A stretch of 64,000 nucleotides of DNA from Streptomyces sp. HUAS YS2 (GCF_033343995.1 NZ_CP137573.1:6977001-7041000), one strand, 5' to 3'; positions 47,001 through 62,000 are shown, counted from the stretch's first letter. Program-made: numbers and translations. The notes: generated from the sequence alone by a model not told the origin.

Positions 47001-50000
47001 ATGGTGCCGTCGGTGTTCGTGGAGCTGAGCGAGCTCCCGCTGACCGCCAACGGAAAGCTCAACCACGCAGCACTGCCGGCTCCCGACAGCGTGCTTCAGG
47101 ACCAGACGGGCTTCGTCGCACCGCGGACCGAGGTCGAGCAGATCCTGGCCGAGGTGTGGGCGCAGGTTCTGGGCACCGACGGGATAGGCGCAGAAGACAA
47201 CTTCTTCGAGCTGGGTGGGCATTCACTCCTGGCCACACAGGTGATTTCCCGCGTCCGCGAGGTGTTCGGCGTCGAGGTGCCGCTGTCGGCGCTGTTCGAC
47301 GAGCCGACCGTGCGCCGGTTCGCCGCCGTGATCGAGGGCGCCGGTACCGCCGTCGTCGCTCCTCCGGTGGTGGCCGTCGATCGGGACCAGGCCCTGCCGC
47401 TGTCCTTCGGCCAGCAGCGGCTGTGGTTCCTCGACCAGCTGGAGCCCGGTTCGTCCGAGTACAACCTGGCGACGTCCCTGCGCTGGGAGGACGACGTCGA
47501 TGTGCCGGCGCTGAGCGCCGCGTTGACGGCCGTCGTCGCGCGGCACGAGGTGTTGCGGACGCGTCTGGTGGCGGATGCGGAGGGTGTGGCGCGTCAGGTG
47601 ATCGATGAGGCTGCGCCGGTCGATCTGCGGGTCGTGGAGGTGCCGGCGGGTGCTGATCCGGTGGTTGCGGTGCGGGCGGTGGTGGCGGCGGATGCGCGGG
47701 TGCCGTTCGATCTGGCGTGTGGTCCGTTGTTGCGGGCGACGTTGGTGAGGGTGGCGGCGCAGGAGCATGTGCTGGCGTTGTCGATGCATCACGTGGTGTC
47801 GGACGAGTGGTCGGGTCGGATTCTGCGGCGTGAGCTGATGGCGTTGTACGAGGCGTTCCGTGCGGGTGAGCCGGATCCGCTTCCGCCGCTGGAGGTGCAG
47901 TACGCCGACTTCGCCGTCTGGCAGCGGGAATGGCTGAGCGGTGACGTCCTCGATGCCCAACTCGCCTACTGGCGCGACCGGCTCGGCGGCCTGCCGACCC
48001 TGGAGCTGCCCACCGACCGCCCCCGCCCCGCGATCCGTTCCACCAACGGTGGATTCGTCGGTTTCCGGGTGTCGGCGCAGACGGCGCAGCGACTTCGGGC
48101 CGTCTCCCGCGAGGGTGGCGCCACCATGTCGATGACCTTGCTGGCGGCCTTCAACGTGCTCCTCGGCCGCTATGCGGGTACCGATGACGTGGTCGTGGGC
48201 ACGCCGATCGCGAACCGGAACCGGGCCGAGACCGAGGGCCTCATCGGGTTCTTCGTGAACACGCTGGTCATGCGCACCGACCTGTCCGGGGACCCGACCT
48301 TCGCCGAACTCCTCGCCCGGGTCCGCGAGACCGCCCTCGGCGCGTACGCGCACCAGGACGTGCCGTTCGAGCAGCTCGTGGACGAGCTGGCCGTCGAGCG
48401 CGACCGTTCACGCAGCCCGCTCTTCCAGGTCCTCTTCGACTACGACAACGGGCAGTCCGCCGAGGCCGGCGCCGGTGCTCACGACGCGGGCGAAGAGGGA
48501 ACCGAGGCGGACGCGCTGCCGGTGCGGTTCGACCTCGTCCTGACGCTGGGAGCCTCGGGGGACGAACTCTCGGGCGAGTTCCAGTACAGCAGCGAGCTGT
48601 TCGACGCTTCCACGATCGAGCGGATGGCTGGCGCCCTCGTCACCCTCCTCGACGCCGTCGCCGAGAACGCGGGCCGACCTGTCGACGACCTGCCGGTGCT
48701 GACCGAGGCCGATCGGGTCCAGCTGCTGCACGCGCGCAACGACACGGCCGAGTCGCTGCCCGCGGTGGCCGGTGTGCACGAACTGATCGCGGCACGGGCC
48801 GCCGAACGCCCGGATGCGGTGGCGGTGGTGTGCGGTGACGCATCCCTGGAGTACGGGGATCTGCTGACGCGCGCGAACCGGCTGGCGCACTATCTGCGCG
48901 ATGCCGGTGTCGGTGCGGAGTCCGTCGTCGCCCTCTGCCTGCCGCGGGGCATCGACATGGTCGTGGCGGCGCTCGCGGTGTGGCAGGCCGGGGCCGCCTA
49001 CCTGCCGCTCGACCCCGAATACCCCGTCGAGCGACTTGAGTTCATGCTCGTCGACAGCGGCGCCAAGGTGCTCGTCGGCGCGGGCTCGGCGGCCGAGGGC
49101 CTGTCGGCGGAGACCGTGATCGGGCTGGACGCGCCGACGGTCGTGGACGCCTTGGCGGAGCTGCCGGCAAGCGCACCCGAGGTGACGACGGCGCCGGATC
49201 ACTTGGCGTACGTCATCTATACGTCGGGTTCGACGGGTCGGCCGAAGGGTGTGCAGGTTCCGCACGCGGGTGTGGTGAACCTCGCGATGGCGCAAGCCCG
49301 GTCGTTCGGTGTGGAGGCGGGCGACGGGGTGCTGCAGTTCGCTCCGTTCGGTTTCGATGCCGCGGTGTCCGAGGTCGCGGTGACGCTCGCGGCCGGTGGC
49401 CGCCTTGTCGTGGCGACGGCGGAGGAGCGTGGTGAGCCGCGGGCGCTGGCCGCGCTGGTGCGGGAGAAGGACGTGCGGGTGGCGACGCTGCCGCCGTCGC
49501 TCCTGGCCGTACTGGAGCCGGCCGACCTGGCCGGCCTGCGTACGCTCGTGACGGCCGGTGAGCGGCTGGAGGAGGCCACGGCCGCAGCGTGGCGGGGCGA
49601 GTACCGGTTGCTGAACGCGTACGGTCCGACGGAGGCCACGGTCTGCGCGAGCATCGCCGTCCTCGACCCCGAGGGCACGGGTGCTCCGTCCATCGGCACG
49701 CCGATGGCCAACACCCGGGTCTACGTGCTCGACGACCAGCTGCGCCCCGTCCCCGTCGGTGTGGCCGGTGAGCTGTACATCGCCGGCATCGGTGTGGCCC
49801 GTGGCTACCGCGAGCGGCCCGCTCTGAGCGCCGAGCGTTTCCTCGCCGATCCGTTCGCCGGGGACGGCACACGCATGTACCGCTCGGGCGACCGGGTGCG
49901 CTCGCTGCCGGGCGGGGAGCTGGAGTTCCTGGGCCGGGCGGACGACCAGGTCAAGGTGCGTGGGTTCCGGATCGAGCCGGGCGAGATCGTCTCGGCGCTG

Positions 50001-53000
50001 GCCGCCCATCAGGCCGTACGCACCGCCGCGGTGATCGCCTTCGGGGCCGGGAACGAGCAGCGCCTCGTGGCGTACGTCGTCCCCGAGTCCCAGGCCGAGG
50101 GCATCCCTGCCGTCAGCGACCTGCGGGACCACGTGCGGAAGTCCCTGCCTGCCTTCATGGTCCCGTCGGCGTTCGTGGAGCTTGCGGCGCTGCCGCTGAC
50201 CGCGAACGGCAAGTTGGATCGTGCGGCTCTGCCCGACCCGGATGGTGCGTGGTCGGGCGCGGCTGGGGAGTTTGTTGCGCCGCGTTCTGAGGTGGAGCGG
50301 GTTCTGGCGGAGGTTTGGGCTCAGGTTCTGGGTGTGGAGCGGGTCGGGGTCGAGGACAACTTCTTCGAGCTCGGTGGCGATTCGATCGTGAGTATTCGTG
50401 TGGTGGCTCGGGCGCGTGAGCTGGGTGTCCACGTGACGGTGGCTCAGCTGTTCGATCATCAGACGGTGGCGGGTCTGGCGTCGGTGGCGTCGGGTGAGAG
50501 TGCGGTTGTTGCGGAGCAGGGTCTGGTGGTGGGGGAGTTCTCGTTGACTCCCATTCAGCGGTGGTTCCTCGGTCGGGAGTTGCCGCAGGCCGGGCATTTC
50601 AATCAGTCGACGGTGCTCGGGGTCGACGGTCGGGTTGATGTGGGGGTGCTGCGGGCGGCGGTGGGTGCGCTGGTCGAGCAGCATGATGCGCTGCGTTCGC
50701 GGTTCGTGTGCCGTGACGGGGTGTGGGTCGGGCATGTGGTGGGCGTCGAGACGTCGGACCTTGTCACGGTCGTCGATGCGACGGAGGTGTCCGCCGATGA
50801 GGAGGCGGAGTTCCTTGAGGCACGAGCCACCGAGATCCAGGCCGGCCTCGACCTGACCGAGGGGCCGCTGCTGCGCGTGGCGCTCTTCGAGCGCCGCGAC
50901 GGCAGCCAGATGCTTCTCGTGGTGGTGCACCACCTGGTCGTGGACGCGGTGTCCTGGCCGGTGTTGCTTGAGGACCTGGCTTCGGCGTATGCGCAGGTCG
51001 AGCGGGGTGTCGCGACGGTGGAGCTGGCGGCGAAGACGTCGTCGTTCGTGGCGTGGGCGGGGCGTCTGGAGGAGCTGTCGGCTTCGCCGGAGGTCGTGGC
51101 GGAGACGGAGTTCTGGCGTTCCGTGGAGGCGGCTGCGGTGCCGCTGCCGCGGGCGTTCGAGGGTGGGAATCCGGTGTCGGGGGCGCGGCGGGTGTCCGTG
51201 GCGCTGGATGCCGGGCTGACGGAGCGGCTGCTGCGTGAGGTGCCGGCCGCGTTCCGGACGCAGATCAATGATGTGCTGCTGAGTGTGCTGGGTGCGGTGT
51301 TCACCGAGTGGACCGGCACGGGCTCTGTGGTGGTGGATGTCGAGGGTCACGGCCGTGAGGACGTGGGCGTGGACATCGACGTGTCGCGGACGGTCGGCTG
51401 GTTCACGAGCGTCTACCCGGTTGCTCTCACCGGTCTGGTCGACGGTGATCTGGGTGCGTTGCTGCGTCGTACGAAGGAGTATCTGCGCGGTGTCCCGCGG
51501 AAGGGCTTGGGCTATGGCCTGCTGCGCCACCTGACCGACTGGGCTCCGCAGGGGCACGCCGAGGTCGGCTTCAACTACCTCGGACAGTCCGGCCGGCGAC
51601 CGGACACGGCAGGCGCCACCACCCAGGACGTCAGCGGCGTGCGCTTCACGCCGTCCGGCGATCCGCTCGGCGCCGCGCAGTCGACCGAGGGCGAGCGCGC
51701 CCATCTCATCGAGGTCAACAGCCAGGTCGCCGACGGCCGACTCGAGATGGTCTGGACGTACGGCGCCGAGGTGCATGACGAGGCGACGATCGCGGGTCTC
51801 GCGGAGCGGTATGTCCAGGTGCTCGGTGATCTGATCGAGTTCTGCTGCCGGCCGGAGACGGGCGGGTACACGCCGTCCGACTTCCCGCTCGCACCGCTCG
51901 ACCAGGCTGCGCTGGATCGGATCGCGGCCGGCGTCGTCACCGAGATCGAGAGCATCTACCCGCTCTCCGCTCTGCAGAAGGGCATGCTCTTCCACGGCCA
52001 ACTGTCCGAGGACTCCGGCATGTACTGGGTCCAGAACGGTCTCCTCCTGGAGGGCGAGCTGGATCTCGACGCTCTGAAGCGGGCGTGGGAGCTGGTGTTC
52101 TCCCGGCACGAGGTGCTGCGTTCCTCGGTGGTGTGGGAGGGAGTGACCGAACCACTGGCCGTCGTGTCGCGGTCCGTGCCCCTGCCTCTACGCGTGGTGG
52201 ACTTCGCGCACCTCGACGAGGAGCGGCGGCAGGAGGCGTACGAGGAGTTCCTCGCGGAGGACTGGGCGCGGGGTGCGGACTTTGGCGCGCCGACGTTGGT
52301 GCGTTTGGCGTTGGTGCGGTTGGCGGAGGGTCGGCATCAGTTGGTGTGGAGCTATCACCATCTGTTGTTGGACGGGTGGAGTGTGCCCATTGTTCTGGGT
52401 GAGGTGTTGGAGGCGTATCACGCGTTTCGTGTGGGTGGGCGGCCGGAGTTTGGTGTGCGGGCGTCGTTCCGGGAGTTCGCGGCGTGGGTGGCGGGTCAGG
52501 ACGAGGGTGCTGCGCGGGAGTACTGGTCGGGTCGGTTGGCCGGGTTCGGTGAGGTGACGTCGCTGGGTGTGGAGCGGGTGACGGGTGAGGAGGGGTCGGA
52601 GGAGTTGCATCTGCGGCTGCCGGCTGTGGTTGCGGGTGAGGGGTTGGCGGGGTTCGCGCGGCGTCATCGGTTGACGTTGAACACGGTGGTGCAGGGTGCT
52701 TGGGCGTTGGTGTTGGCGTTGTACGCGGGTTCGGACGACGTGGTGTTCGGTGTGACGTCGTCGGGTCGTGGGGGTCAGATCGACGGTATGGACGAGATGG
52801 TCGGTCTGTTGTTGAACACGACTCCGGTGCGGGTGCGGGTGGAGCGTGAGCGGCCGGTTGCGGAGTGGCTGGCGGGGTTGCAGGACGAGCAGGTGCGGGC
52901 GCGCAGGTTCGAGCACACGCCGTTGGTCACGATCGCGGACTGCAGCGAACTCCCGGCTGGTCAGGCGCTGTTCAACACCCTCTTCGTCTTCGAGAACTAC

Positions 53001-56000
53001 CCGGATCAGGCCCTGGTCGAAGGCCGGGAGCTCTCTTCCGAGAGCGGCCTGGAGACCGACCTCAACCACGTGCGGCAGCAGGCCAGCTACCCGCTGAGCG
53101 TGACTGCGGGAGCGGGGCGGCAACTCAAGATCAAGATGTCGTACGAGAAGTCCCAGTACGACGCGGCGACAGTAGAGCGCCTGGCGGGCCACCTCATCAC
53201 CGTGCTGGAGGCGGTGGCGGAGGAAGGCGACTGCCGGGTGGGTGAGCTGCCTCTGTTGGCCGCGGGTGAGCGTGAACTGGTGGTGGAGGGGTGGAACGCG
53301 TCGTCGGTGGAGTTGCCGTCGGTGGGTGGGGTGCATGAGCTGATCGCCGAGCGGGCCGCGGTGGCTCCGGATGCGGTGGCGGTGGTGGCCGGCGGGGAGT
53401 CGGTCACGTACGGCGGGTTGATGGCGCGGGCGAATCGACTGGCTCATCACCTGCGCGGTATGGGTGTGGGTGCGGAGTCGGTGGTGGGTCTGTGTCTGCC
53501 GCGTGGGGTGGACATGGTCGTGGCGATGGTCGCGGTGTGGCAGGCGGGTGGCGCCTACCTGCCTCTCGACCCCGAATACCCGGCCGATCGGCTGGAGTTC
53601 ATGCTCGCGGATGCGGGTGTGAAGGTACTGGTGGGGGAGCGCGCTCTGGCGGAGGGGCTGTCGGTCGAGCAGGGCGTGTGGCTGGACGAGCCGGTCGTGT
53701 GGGAGGCCCTTGCGTCGCTCCCGTCGGAAGCTCCTGAGACTGCTCTGTCCGCTGACCAGCTCGCCTATGTGATCTATACGTCGGGTTCGACGGGGCGGCC
53801 GAAGGGTGTGCAGGTCGCGCACGGCAGTGTCGTCGGGATGGTGTCGGCCTTGGCGCCGGTCCTGGATGCCGGTCCGAGCCAGCGGATGCTGCAGTTCGCC
53901 TCGTTCAGCTTCGACGCGGCCGTCCTCGATGTCGCCGTGACGCTCGCGTCGGGTGGTGTGCTCGTTGTGGCGACCTCGGAGGAGCGCGCCGAAGCCTCTC
54001 TCCTCACCTCCATGCTTCGTGCCGAGGGTGTGGGTGCGGCGAGTGTGGTTCCGTCTCTGCTGGGGGTCCTGGACCCGGAGGCGGTGTCGGGTGTCGGGAC
54101 GCTGCTGCTGGGTGCGGAGCGTCTGACGGAGCCGGTCGCTCGTGCCTGGTCGGCGGGGCGTCGGCTGGTGAACACGTACGGTCCGACGGAGTCGACGGTC
54201 ATGGTGACCACCGGCACCGTGGACCCCGACCAGCTCACCGGTGCTCCCGCCATTGGTGCGCCCGTCCCCAACGCCCGTCTGTACGTCCTGGACGAGCGGC
54301 TTAACCCCGTACCCGTGGGTGTGGCGGGTGAGGTGTTCATAGCCGGCCCGCAGGTCGCCCGCGGCTACCGCGGACGCCCCGGCATGACGAGCGAGCGGTT
54401 CGTCGCCGACCCCTTCGCCGCCGACGGCACGCGGATGTACCGGTCGGGCGACCGTGCCCGTTGGCTGCCGGACGGGCAGCTGGACTTCGTCGGCCGTGCT
54501 GACGGTCAGGTGAAGGTGCGTGGTTTCCGGATCGAGCCGGGGGAGATCGAGGCCGTTCTGACCGGCCACCCGCATATCCGCACCTCCGTCGTCGCCGCCT
54601 TCGGCGACGTCGAGGACCGCCGTCTCGTGGCCTATCTTGTCCCCGCCGATCAGGCGGCCGGCATCCCGTCGGTCGCCGAGATCCGTGCCTTCGCAAGCAG
54701 CCGACTGCCCGCGTTCATGATCCCCTCCGGTTTCGTGGAGCTTGCGGCACTGCCGCTGAGCCCGAACGGCAAGCTGGACCGGTCGGCTCTGCCCGACCCG
54801 GACAGTTCCTGGACGGGTTCGGCCGGCGAGTTCGTTGCGCCGCGTTCCGAGGTCGAGCGGGTTCTGGCGGAGGTGTGGGCTCAGGTTCTGGGTCTGGAGC
54901 GGGTCGGGGTCGAGGACAACTTCTTCGAGCTCGGCGGCGACTCCATCATCAGCATCCGCGTCGCCGCGAAGTGCCGCGAGCTCGGTGTTCACGTGACGGT
55001 GGCGCAGCTGTTCAGCCACCAGACCGTGGCCGCCCTGGCCTCGGTCGCCACGAGCGAGAGCCTGGCGGATGCCGAACAGGGCCTTGTCGTCGGCGAGTTC
55101 CCGCTCACTCCGATCCAGCGGTCCTTCCTCGACCGTGACATGCCGAGGCCGTCCCACTTCAATCAGTCCGTCGTCCTGGAGGCCACCGGGCCTATCGACG
55201 CCGACGTCCTGCGTTCGGCCATGGGCGCGCTGGTCGAGCAGCACGACGTGCTGCGTGCCCGGTTCGTGCGGGATGAAGGGCGGTGGACCGGGCGGATTCT
55301 GGCCGCCGAACCGGCCGACCTGGTCACCACCATTGACGCCTCCGGCCTGGCCGGCGACGCCGACGCGGACTCGGACGCCGACGCCGACGCCGAATGGCGC
55401 TTCCTGGACGCCCGAGCCACCGAGGTGCAGGCCGGTCTCGACCTGACCGACGGGCCCCTCCTGCGGGCGGCGCTCTTCGACCGCGGCGCACGTGGGCAGC
55501 TGCTCCTGCTCGTGGTCCACCACCTGGTGGTGGACACGGTCTCCTGGCCCGTGCTCCTCGAGGACCTCGGGGCGGCGTACCAGCAGGTCGAGCAGGGTGC
55601 GGGCACCGTGGAGCTGCCCGCCAAGACCACGTCGTTCAAGGCCTGGTCGCGGCGCCTGGCAGAGCTGTCGGTCTCGCCGGAGCTCGCGCTCGAAGCCCCC
55701 CACTGGCGCGAAGCGGAAGCCGCGGTCGTTCCGCTGCCCCGCGACAGCGACGGTCCGAACCGGAACGCCGCGGTGCGCAACCTGCGCCAGTCCTTGGACG
55801 CCGAGCTGACCGAGCGGCTGCTGCGCGAGGTGCCGGCCGCGTACCGGACGCAGATCAACGACGTGCTGCTCAGCGTGCTGGGCGCGGTCTTCACCGAGTG
55901 GACCGGCACGGGCTCTGTGGTGGTGGATGTCGAAGGCCACGGCCGTGAGGACGTCGGCGCCGACGTCGACGTGTCGCGGACGGTCGGCTGGTTCACCAGC

Positions 56001-59000
56001 GTGTACCCGGTCGTGCTCACCGGCGCGGCCGACGGTGACCTCGGTGGGCTGCTGCGGCGTACGAAGGAGTACCTGCGCGGCGTCCCGAGGAAGGGCCTGG
56101 GCTACGGCCTGCTGCGCCATCTCACCGACTGGACCACGGACGGGCGTGCCGAGGTCGGCTTCAACTACCTCGGACAGTCAGGCCGGCGACCGGAGGACAC
56201 CTCCGAAGGGGTCCACAGCGGCGGTGTCCGCTTCCGGCCGACCGGCAGGTCCCTCGGTGAGTCGCAGTCCGAAGACGGCTCGCGCGCGTACCTGATCGAG
56301 GTCAACAGCCAGGTGGCCGACGGGCGTCTGGAGATGGTGTGGACGTACGGCGCCGAGGTGCATGACGAGGCGACGATCGCGGGTCTCGCGGAGCGGTACG
56401 TCGAGGTGCTCGGTGATCTGATCGAGTTCTGCTGCCGGCCGGAGACGGGAGGGCACACGCCGTCGGACTTCCCGCTGGCGCGGATCGAGCAGTCCGTGCT
56501 CGACCGTGTCGCGCAGAGCCTGCCGACCGAGATCGAGGACATCTATCCGCTCACCGCGCTGCAGCAGGGCATGCTCTTCCACACCCGGCTCTCCGACGAC
56601 CCCGGCATGTACTGGGCGCAGAACGGCCTGCTCCTGGAGGGCGAGCTGGATCTCGATGCCCTGAGGCGGGCGTGGGAGTTGGTGTTCTCCCGGCACGAGG
56701 TGCTGCGCACCGCGGTTGTGTCGGAGGGTGTGGCGCAGCCGCTGGCGGTCGTCTCCCGGTCCGTGCCGCTGCCGCTGGAGGTGCTGGATCTTTCCGGGCT
56801 GGACGAGGAGGACCGGCGCCACGCGATCTCCGCGCACCTGGAAGCCGACTGGGCGCGGGGCGCCGACTTCACCGCACCCACGCTCGTGCGGATCACGGTG
56901 ATCCGGCTCGCCGACGAGCGGCATCAGCTCCTCTGGAGCTACCACCACCTGCTCCTCGACGGGTGGAGCATCCCCATCGTCCTGGGCGAGGTGCTGGAGG
57001 CGTACCGCGCCTGCCGCGCGGGTGAGGAGCGGCCGGTGCTCGCCGCGCGCGCTCCGTTCCGGGACTTCGTCTCGTGGGTCGCAGGTCAGGACTTGGACGA
57101 GGCGCGCGGGTACTGGCGGGACTACCTGGCCGGTGTCGCCGAGCCCGTCACCCTCGGCGTGGAGCACGCCACCGGGCAGCAGGGGCGGGACGAGCGGCAG
57201 GTGCCGCTGCCGGCGCAGGTCGCGGAATCGGGTCTCGCCGACTTCGCCCGCCGCCACCGCCTCACGCTCAACACCGTGGTGCAGGGCGCGTGGTCGCTGG
57301 TGCTCGGCCTGTACGCCGGCTCCGACGACGTGGTGTTCGGTACGACGTCCTCCGGCCGTGGCGGACAGATCGACGGCATGGACTCCATGGTCGGTCTGCT
57401 GATCAACACCACGCCCGTGCGGGCTCGGATCGACCGGAACCGGCCCGTGGTGGACTGGCTCGCGGGACTGCAGGACCAGCAGGTGCGCGCCCGCAAGTAC
57501 GAGCAGACGCCGCTGACCACGATCACGGAGTGCAGTGCGCTCGCCCCGGGGCAGGCTCTCTTCAACACGCTGTACGCCTTCGAGAACTACCCCGACCAGG
57601 CAAGGGTCGAGGGCGGCGAGGGCGGTCAGTACGCGGAGGGCGACGGCCTGCGTGCCGGTGCCAACTACGGGCGCGACCAGTCCAACTACCCCCTCGGTGT
57701 GATCGCCTCCTCCGCTCGGGAGCTGGTGGTGCGCCTGTCCTACGACCGCGCGCACTTCGACGACGCGACGATGGAGCGGATGGCCGGCCACCTGGCGACG
57801 GTCCTGACGGCCATGGCGACGGACTCCGGGCAGCGGCTCGGTGAGCTGCCCGTCCTGACCGCGGCCGAGCAGGACCGGCTGGTGCGGGAGTGGAACGACA
57901 CCGCCGGGGCCGTGCCCGCCGTGGCCGGAGTCCACGAGCTGGTGGCCGAGCGGACCGCGGCGGACCCCGACGCGACGGCCCTGGTCGCCGGGGAACACTC
58001 CCTCAGCTACGCCGAGTTGACTGCGCGGGCCGGTCGGCTCGCCCGTCATCTGCGGGACGCGGGCGTGGGCGCCGAGTCCGTGGTGGCCGTGTGCCTGGAG
58101 CGCGGGCTCGACATGGCCGTCACCGTCCTCGCGGTGTGGCAGGCCGGCGCGGCGTACCTTCCGCTGGACCCGCAGTACCCGTCCGAGCGCCTGGAGTTCA
58201 TGCTCGCCGACAGCGGCGCCACCGTGCTGGTGGGCCACCGGTCGGCCGGGTCCGACCTCGCGGCCACCGGCGGTCTCGACACCGTGGTGTGGCTGGACGA
58301 CGAGGCCACGCGTACGGCGCTCGCCGCCCTGCCCGCCGCGCCGCCGGCGGTGACGGTTCTCCCGGACCAGCTCGCGTACGTGATCTACACCTCCGGCTCC
58401 ACGGGCCGGCCGAAGGGCGTCCACCTGTCCCACCGCGGGCTGGTGAACCTCGTCACGGCGCAGCAGGCGGCTCTGGGAACGGGGCGCGACGACATCGTGC
58501 TCGGCTTCGCGCCGTTCAGCTTCGACGCCTCGGTGTGGGAGCTCGTGATGGCGCTGGCGGTGGGCGCGACCCTGGTCGTGGCCGAGGCACCGGACCGCGC
58601 GGACCCCGCCCGGCTCGCGGCCCTGGTCGCCCGCAGCGGGGTGAGCGTGGCGACCGTACCGCCGTCGCTGCTCGACGTGCTCACGCCCGGCGACCTCGAC
58701 GGGGTGACCACGCTGGTCACCGCGGGCGAACGTCTCGACGCCGGCCTGGCCGCCGCCTGGCGGCAGCGCCACCGGCTGTTCAACGCCTACGGGCCGACCG
58801 AGACCACGGTCTGCGCGAGCATCGCCGAGGTCGACGACCCGGCCGTCCAGGGTGCGCCGCCGATCGGCGCCCCGATCCTCAACGCCACCGTGTACGTCCT
58901 CGACCCGTCCCTGCGGTGCGTGCCCGTGGGTGTCGCCGGTGAACTGTTCGTCGGCGGACCGCAGTTGGCGCGCGGCTACGGCGGACGCCGGGCGCTCACC

Positions 59001-62000
59001 GCCGAGCGCTTCGTGGCCGACCCGTTCGCCGCCGACGGCTCCCGGCTGTACCGGACCGGCGACCGGGTGCGGTGGTCGGCCGACGGACAGCTCGAGTTCC
59101 TGGGCCGTGCCGACGATCAGCTGAAGGTGCGCGGCTACCGGATCGAGCCGCTGGAGATCGAGGCGGCGCTCACCGCGCACCCGGCCGTCCGGACCGCGGT
59201 GGTGGTCGCGTTCGGCGAGGGCACGGACCGCCGGCTCGTGGCCCACCTGGTCCCGGCCGACCAGACCGACGGCCTGCCGCCCGTCGCCGAGCTGCGCGCG
59301 TTCGCCGGCTCCCGACTGCCCGAGTTCATGATTCCGTCGGTGTTCGTGGAGGTGGCCGAGCTGCCGCTGACCCCGAACGGGAAGACCGACCGGGCGGCGC
59401 TGCCCGAGCCCGAAGGCTTCCGGAGCGGGAGCGGCGGCCGGTACGTCGCCCCTGCGACGGCCACCGAGGAACTGCTCGCCGAGGTGTGGGCGCGCGTGCT
59501 CGGTGTGGAGCGGGTGGGGGTGCTCGACGGCTTCTTCGAGCTGGGCGGCCACTCCCTGCTGGCCGGCCAGGTGGTCTCCCGGATCCGCGAGATGTTCTCG
59601 GTGGAGCTTCCGCTGGCCGCCCTGTTCGACCGGCCGACGGTACGGGGCTTGGCCGCGTTCGTCGACGGCTCCGCCCGTGACGCGGCACCCCCGGTGACGG
59701 TCGTCGCGAGGGACGCGGCGCTGCCGCTGTCGTTCGCCCAGCAGCGCCTGTGGTTCCTCGACCAGCTGGAGCCCGGCTCGGTCGACTACAACATGTCCAC
59801 CCGTCTGCGGTTCGCGGGCGATCTCGATCCCGCTGCCCTGGGCGCCGCTCTGGACGCCCTCGTGGCCCGTCACGAAGTCCTGCGGACCCGCCTCGTGGCC
59901 GGCGCGGACGGTGTGGCCCGGCAGGTCGTCGACCCGGCGGCCGGTGTGCCGCTGCCGGTGGTGGACGTCTCCGCCGGCGCCGACCCGCAGGACGCCGCCG
60001 ACCGGCTGATCGGCGCGGACGGTCTCGCACCGTTCGACCTGGCGAACGGGCCCCTCGTCCGTGCCATGCTGCTGCGCCTGGCCCCGGACGACCACGTCCT
60101 GAGCCTCGCCATGCACCACGTCGTCTTCGACGAGTGGTCGGACCGGATCGTCCGCCGCGAACTGTCCGCGCTGTACGAGGCGTTCCGGGCCGGTGAGCCC
60201 GACCCGCTGCCGCCGCTCGCCGTGCAGTACGCGGACGTCGCCGCCTGGCAGCGGCAGTGGCTGACGGGTGAGGTGCTCGATGAGCAACTCGACTACTGGC
60301 GCGCCCAGTTGGATCGGGCTCCGGTTCTCGAGCTGCCCACCGACCTGGCGCGTCCCCAGGTGCGGTCCACGGCGGGCGCCGTCACCCGGTTCAGCGTCGC
60401 GCCGGACACCGCGGAGGCCCTGCGCGCGTTGTCCCGCGAGAGCGGCACGACGATGTTCATGACGCTCCTCGCCGCCTTCAGCGTCCTCCTGGGGCGTTAC
60501 GGCGACACGGACGACGTGGCGATCGGCACGCCGGTCGCCAACCGCTCGCTCGCCGAGACCGAGGACCTGGTCGGGTTCTTCGTCAACACGCTGGTCATGC
60601 GCACGGATCTGTCCGGCAACCCGTCCTTCGCCGACCTCCTGGGCCGGGTGCGGGAGATGGCCCTCGGCGCGTACCGGCACCAGGACCTGCCGTTCGACCG
60701 GCTCGTCGACGCGCTCGTCGCCGAACGGGACCGGTCCCGCAACCCGCTGACCGACGTCATGTTCAGCTACGTTCCCGGCGAGCCGGGCGACGGCGGGGCG
60801 CCCGCGGACGTCCTCGACGGCCCCGGTGGCCTCGACGACCGCGACGCCTCGGACCTCTCGGCCGTCACCGCTACCGGCCCCGAGCCCGTCCCCGTGAAGT
60901 TCGACCTGGTCCTGACCCTGGCCGACGACGACGGCGCGCTGTCCGGAGAGCTCCAGTTCAGCACCGCGCTGTTCGAGGCCGCGACCGTCGAGCGTATGGC
61001 CGCGCACCTGATCACCCTCCTCGAAGCCCTCGCCGCCGACGCGGGGCAGCACGTGGGCGAGGTGACGCTGCTGCCCGAGTCCGAGCGCCGGCTGCTCGTC
61101 GACGAGTGGAACGACACCGCCGTCGCCCTTCCGCTCGCGGGCGGCCTCCACGAGCTGATCGCCGCGCAGGCGGCCGCCACCCCCGACGTCGTGGCGGTCC
61201 TGGCGGGCGAGCAGTCCCTCACCTACGGCGCCCTGATGGCCCGCGCGAACCGCCTGGCCCACCGTCTGCGCCACGCCGGCGTGGGACCGGAGTCCGTCGT
61301 CGCGCTGTGCCTGGACCGCTCCGCCGACATGGCGGTCGCCTCGCTGGCGGTCTGGCAGGCCGGGGCGGCCTACCTGCCCCTCGACCCCGCCTACCCCCTC
61401 GACCGGCGCCGGTTCATGATGAGCGACACCGGTGCGTCGCTGCTCGTCGCCCACGAGGCGGTGGCCGCCGACCTCGTCGCCGACGACACCGTGGACACCG
61501 TGCTGCTCCTGGACGACCCGGCGACCCTGGCGGAACTCGACGCGTTCCCGGCGACCTCGCCCCAGGTGCGCGTCCTGCCCGACCAGCTGGCGTACATCAT
61601 CTACACCTCCGGTTCGACGGGACGGCCGAAGGGCGTCCACGTGCCGCACCGCGGAGTGACGACCCTCGCCGAGGGGATGCGCTCGCTGCTGCACGCCGGC
61701 CCGGGCGACCACGTCCTCGGATTCGCGTCCTTCAGCTTCGACGCCTCCGTGTGGGAGGTGGTGATGGCGCTCCCGACCGGCGCGACCCTGGTCGTCGCCG
61801 AGCGGCAGGACCGTACCCCGCCCGAGCGGCTCACCTCGATGATGCGGCGGACCGCCGTACGCCTCGCCTTCATGACCCCCACGCTGCTCGGGGTGCTGTC
61901 CCCGGACGACCTCCCCGACCTCGCCACGGTGCTGGTGGGCGGCGAGCGCGTGGAACCCGCGCTGACCGCCCAGTGGCGCCGGCGCCTGAGGCTGCTGAAC

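Larger units (their letters stand above)
47391..51910 (+). other. NRPS module C-A(Tyr-like)-T-E
   Basis: LCL-type C (HHVVSDEW, His codons 47787-47792). The A domain code is DASTVAAVCK (Tyr or beta-hydroxytyrosine type). T is LGGDS (Ser 50382-50384). The E domain has [10 protein letters not shown] (His codons 50928-50933). The residue is expected in the D-form, followed correctly by a DCL domain. Confidence 0.82.
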
